NCBI GenBank assembly: GCA_019054805.1
Contig: JAHQIY010000003.1
Location: 5,580,001 to 5,644,000 of the forward strand
Reading direction: 5' to 3'
DNA length: 64,000 nt
Source: Brachionus manjavacas
Lineage: Eukaryota > Rotifera > Eurotatoria > Ploima > Brachionidae
In this document: piece by piece, positions 34,679-45,179 of the stretch
How the letters are laid out: every line of letters begins with the position of its first letter
How positions within the stretch are numbered: the stretch's first letter is position 1
Translations under genes and position numbers: made by a program
Notes under the pieces: generated by a model
What the model was told of the DNA's origin: nothing
The model's input: the letters and a program-made list of their open reading frames with translations, nothing else
Database searches by the model: none

Positions 34679-37600
34679 CTTCTTAAATAAAAAAAAATTT
34701 TAACCTGTCACAAATTTTTAAAATATTTACTCAGAATATTTTGCTTTGACAATTTTGGTTGATATTTAAGAATTTAAGTAATTTTAAAATAAGTTTAAAG
34801 CACTTATTTTAATTTAGAAACTCTAAAAATAGAAATAAATTCCTCGATTTAGTCTTTACAAATTTTTAACATAAAATTTAGGATCAAAAGTGAATAATTA
34901 ATGAATTTAAGTTTCTTATTTTGTAAAGGAAAATTTAAGTTGTCTCTAAATTGACTTTTTAATTTTTATTTTATATTTAAATATGTTTTTAGCTTATTGA
35001 AATGTTCAAATATACTATAACAAATTAAATGTGATTTTCTCTATGAGTCGACAAGACCTCTCCTAAATTTCAGACTTATTGTCGTAAAGGTAGAAAAGCC
35101 AAAAATCTTTATAAACTTTGAAAAAAAATCGTACATTTTCATTCAAAGACTATTTCTATTCTTCGCTTGTTAATTTAATTCAACTCTTCTTCAGAACAAA
35201 ATTCTAATTTAAATTATGATTTTATGAATTTTTTTTAAAGAAATTTAGTTCGAATACCCGGAATTTTTAAGTTTTTGCCCCAATTTTATTAGAATTCCTT
35301 TTTTTATTTTTTTTTTTTCAATAAACAAGAAGCATAAATAATACTTAAACACCAGTTCAGTAAAAGTCTCCAGTAATTCATTTTAAAAAAAAATAACAAT
35401 TAACACTAATACAGTGCCCTTAAACATCCAAGGTGCAGAAAGGGCTAAATTAAATTTTTTACTGAATTTTTTATTAATAAACATTTTAAACTAATTTGGC
35501 TTTTTTTTTTCGTAAACAATCTGGTAGCAAACACCGTCGAAAATTGCTGATAAAATTTGTGAGTTTAAGAGAAATTAAAGAGAAATCATTTGAAAAATTT
35601 CAAAAATACAGAGCTTGAAAAAAGCATGTTTATTTATTTCAATTATTTATTAATTAAATTAGTTAATTTAAATTATAGCTAATGGAAATTGTAATAAAAA
35701 AGGTGGTGGTTGATCAAATAATTAGTAAGAGTAATAAATAAAAGTAATAAATTCTTGGATGATCTAAATAAAAGTTATGTATTTTAACGTAAAATCGCGT
35801 AATTTAGCCAATTCTGCGTCTTTTATAAAAGAACTTTACTGAATTAACTAATAGTTTTATTATTATTGTCTTCAATAGTTAAGTAAAACAAGGGTAAAAT
35901 ATTAATTAAGTAAAAATATTATTTATTTAGCTATAGCTCCTTCAGACCAAAGAAAAATAATAAATAAAAGTAAAATTTAAACTTAATACAAAGAAAGAAT
36001 AAAGATAAAAAAGATAAATAAACAATGAATTTTTTTTACTTTTTTAATAAAAACACGAGCTAAAAACACGAGTAAAATAAAAATAAGTGTTGAATTATTT
36101 GTAAGTATTTTTGGATTTTACAGCGAAATTAAATAAAGAAAAAATTTGAAATAAATTGCACCAAAAAAAATTCTGTCAGATTTTTGACCTTCGACCAAAG
36201 ATTAGACAAATTATGAAAAAATTTAAAATTCATATTAAAATTTTTTTATTGATGCATGAAACAATATTCTGGAACAATATTCTGCATGAAACAATATTCT
36301 GAAACAATGAAGGTAAATTGAAATTAAAATAGAAAATGAATGAAACATTGTCATGATTTTTAAATTATTCAATCTATTTTAAATTTGAATTTTTTTTTGC
36401 ATCGCCTTAGTGGCATAATAATATTGCTTATGTATTAAGGTAATTAGTTTTTTGATGATACTTTTATGTATTTTAAAAATTAAATTTTGCCCCATTTAGT
36501 TTACCACAAAAAGTATTTTTCTGAAAGAATATTCAATATTAGAAAAAAAAATCTACCAGTACCACCTGGTAAGACCTGAATTACAATCACTGGATACTTG
36601 ACAGTACCATTCTGCAGATGATTTAATATCAAAAATAATACCGTAAACTCGTGTTCACGACTCTAAGAGTAAAGCCCAAATCCAACCTTTTTTCTTTAAG
36701 AGTTAATTACATAGTTTATATGTTACAACAATTAAAATTTAATTTGCAAGAAAATACCCTGAATATGGGATATTTTCTAAAAATAAAGCCCAAATTTAAC
36801 TTTTACTCTAACAAAAAAATTGTCTTTGCTCTCAAAAAAAAAATGAAAATTTTAAAAATTGTAGAGTTAATTAAAAAATAGAAAAAAAGTCAATTTTTTC
36901 ATTTATATATAATTAAAATTTGATGTTGCATCAATGAATAAAAAAAAATTCATCGAGTTATCATCGATGAGGAGTGAGCAGATTCATTATGTTACATCGA
37001 TAAAAAATATAAATTTCATCGGTTTTTCTTATATATTTCAGTAATATTTTTTTCATCGAGTTAAAATAAATTTAAAAGTAATTTATCAATTGTTATTTCT
37101 TTATTTTAATTTAATTTATAAAATATTTTTGAAAAAAATAATAAAAAACTCAAGCCTGTTTAAAAAAATTCTCATAAAAAAAACAAAAAATTAATTTAAT
37201 TATACTTTGCAAATAAAATATACAATTTTCATTTAAATTAGGAAAAAAAATTAATTTTATAACTAATATTATTGACAAAAACTGTTAAAAAATTGTGGTT
37301 TTTGGTTTCTAATCATTTAACAATAATTTTAAAGTTCTCTTTGCCGTATTGTACTACTTACTAAAGTCGGCATCGCTAGTCGTGTGATTTTGCTTTTTTG
37401 ACCACGGTTAACTTGAGTTGTTGAATTTGTCTCAACTAAACTAGAGCTTGTCGTTGACTTCAATAGTCCAAGTATTCAATATATGATTAGGTCCATAACT
37501 CATTTTTTCCAAAATCTATTTCTCTATTAATTTAGGCTAATCTTTAAAAAAATCATTAATTAATTAAATTAGTTAATTGAGCAAAGTCTAATTTGTCAGA

Positions 37601-37693
37601 AAAAAGATGATTTTTTTTTAATGATGATGATAATATCATCGCCAAATCGGGCGTAATTTTTGAAACAAATAAATAAGTAAAAAATATTTTGGC
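34679..37693. other. AT-rich noncoding region
   Basis: No coding exon supported. A short tandem repeat (three copies of a GAAACAATATTCTG-type unit, about 36257-36306) and a cluster of CATCGA/TCGATG words (about 36950-37025) are the only local patterns. One 76-codon frame at 36651 looks like chance (Lys/Phe/Leu-rich, no motif). Confidence 0.5.
36257..36306. repeat. short tandem repeat, ~15-bp unit x3
   Basis: GAAACAATATTCTG-type units occur three times, with small variants (GGAACAATATTCTG in the middle copy). Noncoding. Confidence 0.8.
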
Positions 37694-37899
37694 CAGGCTT
37701 GTTTTTAAGTCACAAGTTTAAGCCAAAGTCACTAAAGCCAATTTTTTACTTGATTTAAATAATCTTGAATTTTTGATCGATGTGAAGGGAAAAATAAATA
37801 AAATTTCTAGAATTGCTATTGCAAATTAAAATAAAATTAACTTGAAAAAAATTTAAAGTCAGTGACTTTAGCTTGGCTTAAGATTTTTGAATAACTCTG
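37694..37899. mobile_element. short hAT-type MITE, second family member
   Basis: It starts CAGGCTTGTTTTTAAGTCAC, matching the terminus of the MITE at 25622. Its right end in reverse complement starts CAGAGTTATTCAAAAATC, and subterminal AAGTCA/TGACTT words are again present. About 206 bp, against 531 bp for the first copy. The flanking octamers (ATTTTGGC and ATTAACGA) do not match, so the copy is either old or rearranged at one end. Confidence 0.75.
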
Positions 37900-37979
37900 A
37901 TTAACGAATCTTATCAGAAATTGAGTATGCTTAACATGACATGAATGAATGACTGAATTCAAATTTAATACTTGCGTGT

Positions 37980-38945
37980 TTAATAGAATTAAGTTACAAT
38001 GCTAGTCAAGAAAAAAAAAAAACTTTAAAAATTAAATTAAGTTTATCAAAAAGATTTAATGCATCATTAAAAATTAGGTTGATGTTGTTGAATATTGACA
38101 ATTTAAATGTGCTAAATTTGAGAACCATTCTGTTAATAAGGAATTTGTTAGCCAACTTTGTGTACACATAACCAAATGTGTTTTCACCACTTTTTGTTTT
38201 CGATTTCGGCACCAGGAATTCACTTTTGTTTCTTAAGTCGTACTCAATTTTACGCGATTCATTTGTGACTAATTGTTCTTTGAGCTGAATAGGTGAGTTC
38301 TCCATTTTAATGATCTTGTATGAAAACGACAGCATTCTCTCCAGAGCTCGATGTTGAAAAGCAAAAAGCCCATACTTTTCTAGAACATTATTTAAATCAT
38401 TAAAGTCACAAGAATTAAATTTAACTTTCAATAATTTATAAATACATAAATAGAAACAGTTAGCTAGCCTTTGAATGGCTTCTTTTGAAAAATAGCAAAT
38501 TAGTGTAAAAATATAATCAAAATAAGGTAAAATAAAGGTTTTAAAAAATTGAATTTTTACAGATGTACAAAGATAGAAAATTCTTTTTATTGAAAATAGT
38601 TTCTTGTTTACCAATAAACATGTTTCCGAAACTAATTTCATGAAATTTAATCTGCTATCAATGGTAAAGCCCAATAATTTAAAATTTTCAACAACTTTAA
38701 TTTTAACCTCTTTTATATGAATAAAATCTGGTACTTCAATTTCTTTCTTTGTAAATACCATAAAGAAAGTCTTTTCCCAATTAATATCAACTTTATTAAA
38801 ATAACACCAAGTTTTTAGTTCTTCAATAACCTCACCAGTTTCGCTAATTAATGTGTCCAATTTGTAGCCGGTCTTCGTAAGACTTATATCATCAGCAATT
38901 AACTCTATATAAGCTTTTAAGATAGACAAGGGAAAAAATATATGG
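37980..38945 (-). pseudogene. 5'-truncated LINE reverse transcriptase remnant
   Basis: An open frame of 307 codons (38929-38006) begins just before the RT catalytic box (ADDISL). It then shows the region after the palm: WCYFNKVDINWEKT, FKLLGFTIDSRLNF, and the Leu/Tyr-rich thumb-like segment (ILPYFDYI). All RT motifs upstream of the catalytic box are missing, so this is a 5'-truncated insertion, the usual product of incomplete target-primed reverse transcription. The frame is uninterrupted, so the copy is fairly young. It is more AT-rich than the LINE at 28341 and of a different lineage, perhaps Jockey/R1-like. Confidence 0.75.
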
Positions 38946-39401
38946 TCTGTTGATAAGATATTAGAAAATAAAAATTTAAGATAATTTAGTATGTTTATTA
39001 ATTAAAAAAAAACAGTTTTTAAATAAAAAAAAAATAAATTTTAAAAATTAATAATTAATAAAATTTGAATGAAAATTTAACTTAATTTAAAGACAAAATT
39101 CGTGCATCCCGATTCAATCAATTTTTTAAATCTAAAGAAATATTATTAAAAAGTAATTCATGTTTTTTTATTATTTTAAATGAAACATTGTAAATAAATT
39201 TTTTTTTCTAATTCAATTTTTAAATTAAAAATTAAGTTAATTTTTTTTTAAGGAGAAAGCAACGACCAAATTCCAATAACGACCAACACGCACTTAGTAT
39301 CACCTGGGCCATGTATTCAATAACTTTTTTTTTTATTTTTTAAAAAAATTCTCGATGAATTTTCAATTCTTCGAAAGACCAAATTTTTTATAACTGTCAA
39401 T

Positions 39402-40335
39402 GTGAGTACCATGCTTCAAATGTCAAAAAATCTAGGTTTGGAAAGGAATCAATGTATTGTTCATTTATTAAATTTGATTGCTACCGATTGCTTGAAAACG
39501 ATTAAACAAACAATAATACAAATTGAAGATTATTGTCAATCAGAAAACCCGTTTATGACAACACAGAAAATAGAAGCAACTGATGAGCAAAATCATGATA
39601 ATTCTCTTCGTCAAAAAATACATGAAAATATTGATCAATTTTCTATATTCAGTCAAGCTTTAGAGAAATGTAGCTCAATCGCTTCATATTATAATCATTC
39701 AAAAATGATGAAAGAAGAATTGAAACAAAGTGAAATAAGTGAAAAACAACTTTCAATTGTCCAACAAGTGTTACAAGATGAAATAGTTCATTTTTAATGG
39801 TTGAAAGTGTTATCAAGAATAAGAATCGCTAAATCCAATTTTATCCAAAGATCAAAAACATAAAAATCTGCAGCTAAAATCCAATGAAGTTGAAATTCTC
39901 GAAGATGCGATGTTGGTCTTACAAACCTTCTATAATACTACCGAAGATATTTCTTCCGAATATTCTGCAACTTCAAGCCTTATTATACCTGCATTCACAA
40001 CGTTAATTAAAGCTTGTGAAATTAATGTTGATGACAAACATTTTTCAGTGGGATTAAAACAATTAATAAAAATACACATAGATTTCAATACTGAGAAATA
40101 TGGAATTTTTGAAAACAAGGACCTAGTCCTTGCAGCATTCTTGAACCCACGATACGATTTTGGAACGATAACAAAAACAAATATCCAATATTATTCGAAT
40201 ATTTCAAAACAATAGCATCAGCATAGAAAGAATATTTTCCAGGACTGGTTATCCAATATGGGGCAGTAGAAACAAAATAAAACCCGAAAAGGTAGAAAAA
40301 ATAATGTTTATTTATGAAAATTATGAGAAAATCTA
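39402..40335 (+). pseudogene. decayed hAT-superfamily transposase
   Basis: The first part (39402-39797) contains LGLERNQCIVHLLNLIATDC, which corresponds to the conserved LG...C..H.LNL block of hAT transposases. After a stop and frameshift, 39910-40215 continues the helical insertion region (ATSSLIIPAF, VLAAFLNPRYDFG). The C-terminal hAT dimerisation domain is recognisable at about 40205-40335, with SIERIFSRTGYPIWGSRNK and then the KPEKVEKIMFIYEN helix. The N-terminal BED finger and the first catalytic Asp are not visible, so the copy is truncated and frameshifted. It could be the remnant of an autonomous source for the hAT MITEs at 25622 and 37694; no TIRs were found around it. Confidence 0.82.
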
Positions 40336-40461
40336 ATAATAATTGTTTTAAAATTTAATTATTTTACTTAAAAAAAAAATATTATTAAATAAAAACTTAA
40401 AATAAAACAAATTTATTTTTCTTTTATTGAAAAAAATGAAAATAATCCTCGTGAGAAAGAA

Positions 40462-40922
40462 AAGAGTTTAGTTTAGCTTTTTTAATTTTTCTTGCAAATC
40501 AAAATATTCGTTGCAAGTTTCCTGAACTTCACAGATCTCCTCATTTACGACCATTTTCTTAACGTAATACAGTCTTTTTTCCGGTAAAATTATTTCTTTT
40601 TTTTCTTTTTTTCGTACTTTTCAATAAAAGAATTCGAAAAATAAATTGCTGAACCGCCCTATGTGCTAATATAGAAAAAAGTTTTTGTTCAATAATTGAA
40701 ATGGAAAATAACTTACTCAGAGAAATGTGCACCATTTGCATGTTTCCAGCGTAGTTTTAGCTGGTTTTTTCGATATTTTACTCGGTCCCAAAAATTAGAT
40801 ACCTTGCAGAAAATTTATTTTATTTTAAAAACTTTGAAATTTAAAGTGATATTTACCTCCTAAGCAGCGTCTTGGATCAGTGAATCCATTTGGATGGTGA
40901 ATTGCTCGGCAAGTTTATCCAT
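40462..40922 (-). other. possible minus-strand exons of an unknown gene or relic
   Basis: Three short minus-strand segments have more protein-like composition than chance: one starting at an ATG at 40922 (MDKLAEQFTIQMDSLIQ, then a stop before a GTAAAT donor), one around 40795-40705 (NFWDRVKYRKNQLKLRWKHA), and a final one near 40580-40462 (ILPEKRLYYVKKMVV, ending in FDLQEKLKKLN and a stop). The middle piece vaguely recalls Myb/SANT-like domains carried by some transposons. I could not join them into one clean reading frame. Either a relic or a misread gene. Confidence 0.25.
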
Positions 40923-41204
40923 TTGTTTAATTATTGTTTTTTCGTATTTCTTTTTTTCCAGTGAAGAGATTAAAAAATTTGAATTAATACGTAATAAAAT
41001 AAATTTTAATACCTTTTTAAATTGGAAGAAATAAATTAATTTTATAATTAAAATATATATTAATTAAGTTCAAAATTAATTCTTAAATAAAAATTTTACT
41101 TTTTTATATTTTATTCAAAAATTTAAAATAAAAAATAAAAATTTTTTTAAAAAAATATCAAAATTAAAAATATAATAAAAAAAAAAAATAGAAACTCGTT
41201 GATT

Positions 41205-41362
41205 CTAGTTGGCCATTGGAAGTTGTTGGTTATTGATTGTTGGCCAACGTCTGATCACCAAATACCAACAACCTCCATTTACCTACACCCACCAAAATAA
41301 CTTCCAACGGCCAACAACTTCCAATAGCCAACATCCAATAACTAACATCAAACAACCAGTTT
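41205..41362. repeat. degenerate GTTGGCCATTGGAAGTTG repeat with inverted copies
   Basis: The words GTTGGCCATTGGAAGTTGTT, GTTGGCCAACG and their complements (AACTTCCAACGGCCAACAAC and others) recur several times in both orientations over about 160 bp, so the stretch can form hairpins. A similar GTTGGCCGTTGG word occurs inside the hAT MITE near 25830. The stretch may be the core of a decayed non-autonomous element. Noncoding. Confidence 0.6.
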
Positions 41363-41530
41363 ATATTATTATTATTTTTATTTAAATTTTTTTTTTTTTT
41401 TTTATTTTATAATAAAATTTTTAATTATTTTGTATGGTCTTTTTTTGGTGATATTTTAATTTATTTTAAAATAGAAACTCATAATCAAAAGAAATTTGAT
41501 TTTTTTATCTAATTCTTTTTCTTTTTCTTC

Positions 41531-41685
41531 TTCTATCTTCTACTCCCAGTGAAGCAAAAGGCATCCATACGTTTCCTCCATTCTACCCCATCCTTAGCGA
41601 AAATTTATGCTTGCCCCATGTGACTTTCATCTCTTTCAACTGTTCTCCTTCAAGTCATCGTTGGTCTCCCAGTCACAACCAAAAT
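41531..41685 (-). pseudogene. LINE 3'-end relic
   Basis: The minus-strand translation gives fragments of a familiar C-terminal LINE signature: GRPTMT, then RRTVERDESHMGQA, then AKDGVEWRKRMDAFC in broken frames. This corresponds to the R-TVERD..-..WGQA..-AKDR..WR pattern at the end of many RTE/CR1-type endonuclease-reverse transcriptases. Only about 50 residues survive. Confidence 0.55.
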
Positions 41686-42201
41686 ATCATAAACATAATT
41701 CTTAATCAAAAATGCTGATTTTCTTAATCTTCAATTTTGTGTTATAAACTTAGAATATCAATCTTGATTAATTTTAATTAATTCATTAGAATTCACTATT
41801 TTTGGCTATTTTTTAATTAACTAGTAGCAACTCAAGAATATTCTTTAATAAGAATTTAAAAATAGCATGAAAGATAATTTCAATAATAAGCTATTAGGAA
41901 ATGAATCAAAATTTTAAAATTGATACGAACTTCACTCTCTGTGAAAAAAAAGGAACTCTTACTAATCAAAAATACCTTTTTCTCAATTACAAGTAAAAAA
42001 TAGTGATTTTAGAGTAATTAGGAAAAAAAAGGCTTCTTGATAATTTTACACAAAATTTTAATCATTAAATAAAAGGAAACATAAAATTGGGACAAATTTG
42101 AGTCGAGAATTGACTCAAAATTGGAAAAAGCTGTTTCCAATAGAAACAATTAATTTTATATTTTTAGCAAAAAATTTCAATTAATTTTAAAAATTATCAA
42201 C

Positions 42202-43999
42202 ATGAATAAGTCATCAAAGATAATTTCGACTTCCGAATTTTATAAAAAATTTTCGTCCTCAACTAATCGAACAAAATCAAATAGAAAAGAAATTTTGGCT
42301 GAGCAGTTTCAATCTAGGTTACTTATAATTTTTTTAAAATTTTGTTGATTAAATAATTTTTTAGATTTCCAAATGAAATATTAATCAAAATTTTCGATCA
42401 TTTAAACTTTATAGATCTTTTGAAGTGTTCGTTAGTTTCTAAACAGTGGAACGAAATTGCCAGTTTGAATACATACTGGATCAAATGGGCCAAAATTTAT
42501 AAATTAGAAAATGAATTTAAGAATTTATTAAACAATACTGGCTTGTCTTATCCTCTTGGCTTCAAAAAATTATTCGAAAAAAAACTCAATTTAGCAGAAT
42601 TTAGATTAAACCAAAAAGTGCAGAAAAAAATAAATAAGTTTACCCAATTACCTGATTTAAGTATTTTAAAGAGCGATATTGGATACTTGGTATGGACCTT
42701 AGAACTTCATGACAAAAAACACAAGTGTCTATGTTCATTTATTACTACTGAACAAAATAATTTCGAATCGAGTTTCTCTGTAGTTTGGTATCATTTACCT
42801 GACATAAATTCCAATGATTACTTTGAAATTGAAAAAATAAAATTTTATGTCAACGTTCCCATTTACATTGATCTTAAGACTGGTCAATTGACAAATCAAA
42901 AATCAAAATTTTCTTCAGGAAATATCAATAGAAGAACTCAAATAAAAGAAATAAATTTTAAATTTAAAAGTTTCAACGAATTGAACCCAATATATCAAGA
43001 CAAGTTAGTTGAATTTTTTCAATTTGATGAGTTTTTGTTTGCATTCTGGAAAACACCTAACCAAGTATAAATATACTTTTTGTAAACTAATAATTAAAAA
43101 ATTTAAATCATTATTTAGAATAAACAGTTTGCTTTTATTAGCGCTCATTTTATATTAGATGAAAAATTTTTGAAGAATTTATTTCCTTCAGAGAATGAAA
43201 AGTAAATTTTTAAACACATGACAATGGAGAAGAGTTTTACATCTATCAACTTTTTAAAGATCGTCGGCAATTAGTGTAAAGAATAAATTTTCCGATTTAG
43301 AATTGGATCGTGAGTACGGTCTTCATGACTTTAGAATTTTTTTTTGCATCCGTAATCAAACAAGAACAACATTTCTATCTGAATCAAATATTGTCTATAA
43401 AGCTAAAATTAAAAAATGTAATTTAAGAAATTGAAAAATTTTAATATCATTTTTTGATTTATATTTTTAGATAATGAAGCAAATTTTGTAAATTTAAATG
43501 TGTTGGATTGTGACATGGTTGAAAAAGTTGGACCATGCTTAAAGATGCTTCCCAAATTTACTTGGAAATCGCTTATAAATCCCAAAAATAATATAGATCT
43601 TTTTGCTATATTTGATCTTTGCATTTTTGATTCAAATAGTAGACTTATTGTTTCAAAAAGGTAAAAGGTTTAAAATTCATAATTTATTTTAAAATTTTGA
43701 TTTTTAGTTTTCCAATAAATTTTGGATCATCAATACTGAATGAATCTGAAAGCGAAAATTTTGTCGTTTCCCAACACTTGTCAACTGAATACAAAGATAT
43801 TGATTTTACCTTACGTATGACCATCAGTACTATGAAAGTAAAATTATTAAAATATTTTTCTTTTATTTAAAAAACAAATTAAAAGGACGAATTTTCAATT
43901 TTAAATGGTGATACAAGCTACTATTTGACAAAATTTGATATTTTATTACCAGTTTCATTTATAAACAAGATGTTTGGAACTTCATTTACTGAAAAATAG
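42202..43999 (+). CDS. FBXO15: F-box protein, FBXO15-like, seven exons
   Basis: Substrate-recognition subunit of an SCF ubiquitin ligase (family role). Exons that keep one frame: 42202-42317, 42365-43064, 43119-43201, 43260-43417, 43471-43660, 43708-43837 and 43886-43999. The introns are 47-58 bp with GT..AG ends, giving 496 residues, close to human FBXO15 at about 510. The F-box spans exons 1/2: FPNEILIKIFDHLNFIDLLK, then CSLVSKQWNEIA (about residues 40-72). Downstream, YGLHDFRIFF, the VGPCLKMLPKFTW segment and the ending ILLPVSFINKMFGTSF resemble the C-terminal half of FBXO15 as I remember it. The F-box is certain by motif; the orthology is inferred from length and these segments. AATAAA lies about 45 bp after the stop. 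Confidence 0.8.
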
Positions 44000-44200
44000 T
44001 TACAATTTATTTATTTAGAGTTTTCAGTGTTTTTTAATTAATTAATAAAAAAGACTACAAAAAGCTCATCTTGTTGTGGACGTTTCTGCTTCGAATGATA
44101 TTTTTATTAATTTAAAAACTAATTTCGACTCAAACTTTTAACCTTTTAATTAATTTATTATTTTTAGTTTTCAAAACTAATTAAAAATCCTTCAAATATT

Positions 44201-44700
44201 TAATAATAATAATAATAATAATAATTAGGAATGACTAAAAGTCATCCTCTATAGTAGCTTTTAAAATCGATTTTATTTTTTTTAAAAAAGCTGTCAAGTT
44301 TATTTTAAAGACCATTAATTGTTTCTTGTTCAACAACATCTCTTGGTAAAATATTCCTAACATTTGCAATTCGGTTTGTAAAAAAGTTTGATCTTTGACT
44401 GCAGTTTCGAACTAATTGTTTTTTCAAACCCATAATTATGACTTCTGGTACCATACTGACAAGATAAATGATATAGAGAATGATGCCTTTGAACTTTATC
44501 TTGGTTTCTCACTATTTTAAATTGTTAAATTAAATCACCTCTTACTCTGCTCTATTTAAGAGTGGTGAGATTTAGTTTCAATAAACGATCTTCATATTTT
44601 AAATCTCTTAACTCACACATGAAACCCCTTAAATACTGTTGCTAACTTTTCTAAAATATGTAGCCCAATTTTCAAAATGAGGCTTAACAAATTATGTTTC
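44201..44700 (-). pseudogene. CR1-like LINE 3' relic with (ATT)n tail
   Basis: The minus strand encodes a broken LINE C-terminus: QRSNFFTNRIANV, then ILPRDVVEQETING, a stop, and NKLDSFFKKN. This is the standard F..R.VN.WN.LP..VV tail. A microsatellite of AAT units (44201-44226) sits exactly at its 3' end, as at the larger LINE at 28341. Upstream (to about 44700) further degraded ORF2 sequence is likely, but without readable motifs. Confidence 0.65.
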
Positions 44701-45179
44701 TTTATTTATTTATAATTAACCTTCTTCAGGAGAAGTAAAGTAGAAATAAAAAAAAAATCTAAGAGTTTAAATAATTTAAAAAAAATCAATTAAGTTCTGA
44801 AAGAGCTAATGCTCGATGCAGATATACAAATAGATAAAATAAGTAGTAAAGAAAGAAATAAAAATAGAAAGAAAAAAGAATTTGAATTCAATAAAATTTA
44901 GTTAACCAAGAAAGGTGAGTTTCACTTAGGTTCAATAAGTTGGTTTAAAAAAATTCTATAGTTTTTAAATCTTATGTTGTTCAAACACAGTTCAATAGAG
45001 TCAGAGACACCATCACCGAGGTAAAGATACCGCTTCATCTCCATTTTAAGCCCATTTACTCTCTCAAGTAGGGAATAAATGAACATAGTCTTTTAATGTC
45101 TGCTTTAAATGAGAGTTAACCAATAATGTAAAAAGTTTTTTTAAAGGTTAATTTATCACCGAGGAGGATTTTAAGGAGG
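44701..45179. other. AT-rich spacer with possible LINE debris
   Basis: No readable coding segment. Parts (about 44930-45070) have LINE-like composition but no motif. Nothing else seen. Confidence 0.4.

Noticed and set aside
36651-36881. 76-codon plus-strand frame
   Set aside because: Low-complexity Lys/Leu/Phe composition and no recognisable feature.
43202-43259. Open stretch with protein-like residues (GEEFYIYQLFKD) after FBXO15-like exon 3
   Set aside because: It requires frameshifts on both sides. Reading it as a 58-bp GT..AG intron restores one continuous frame through exon 4.
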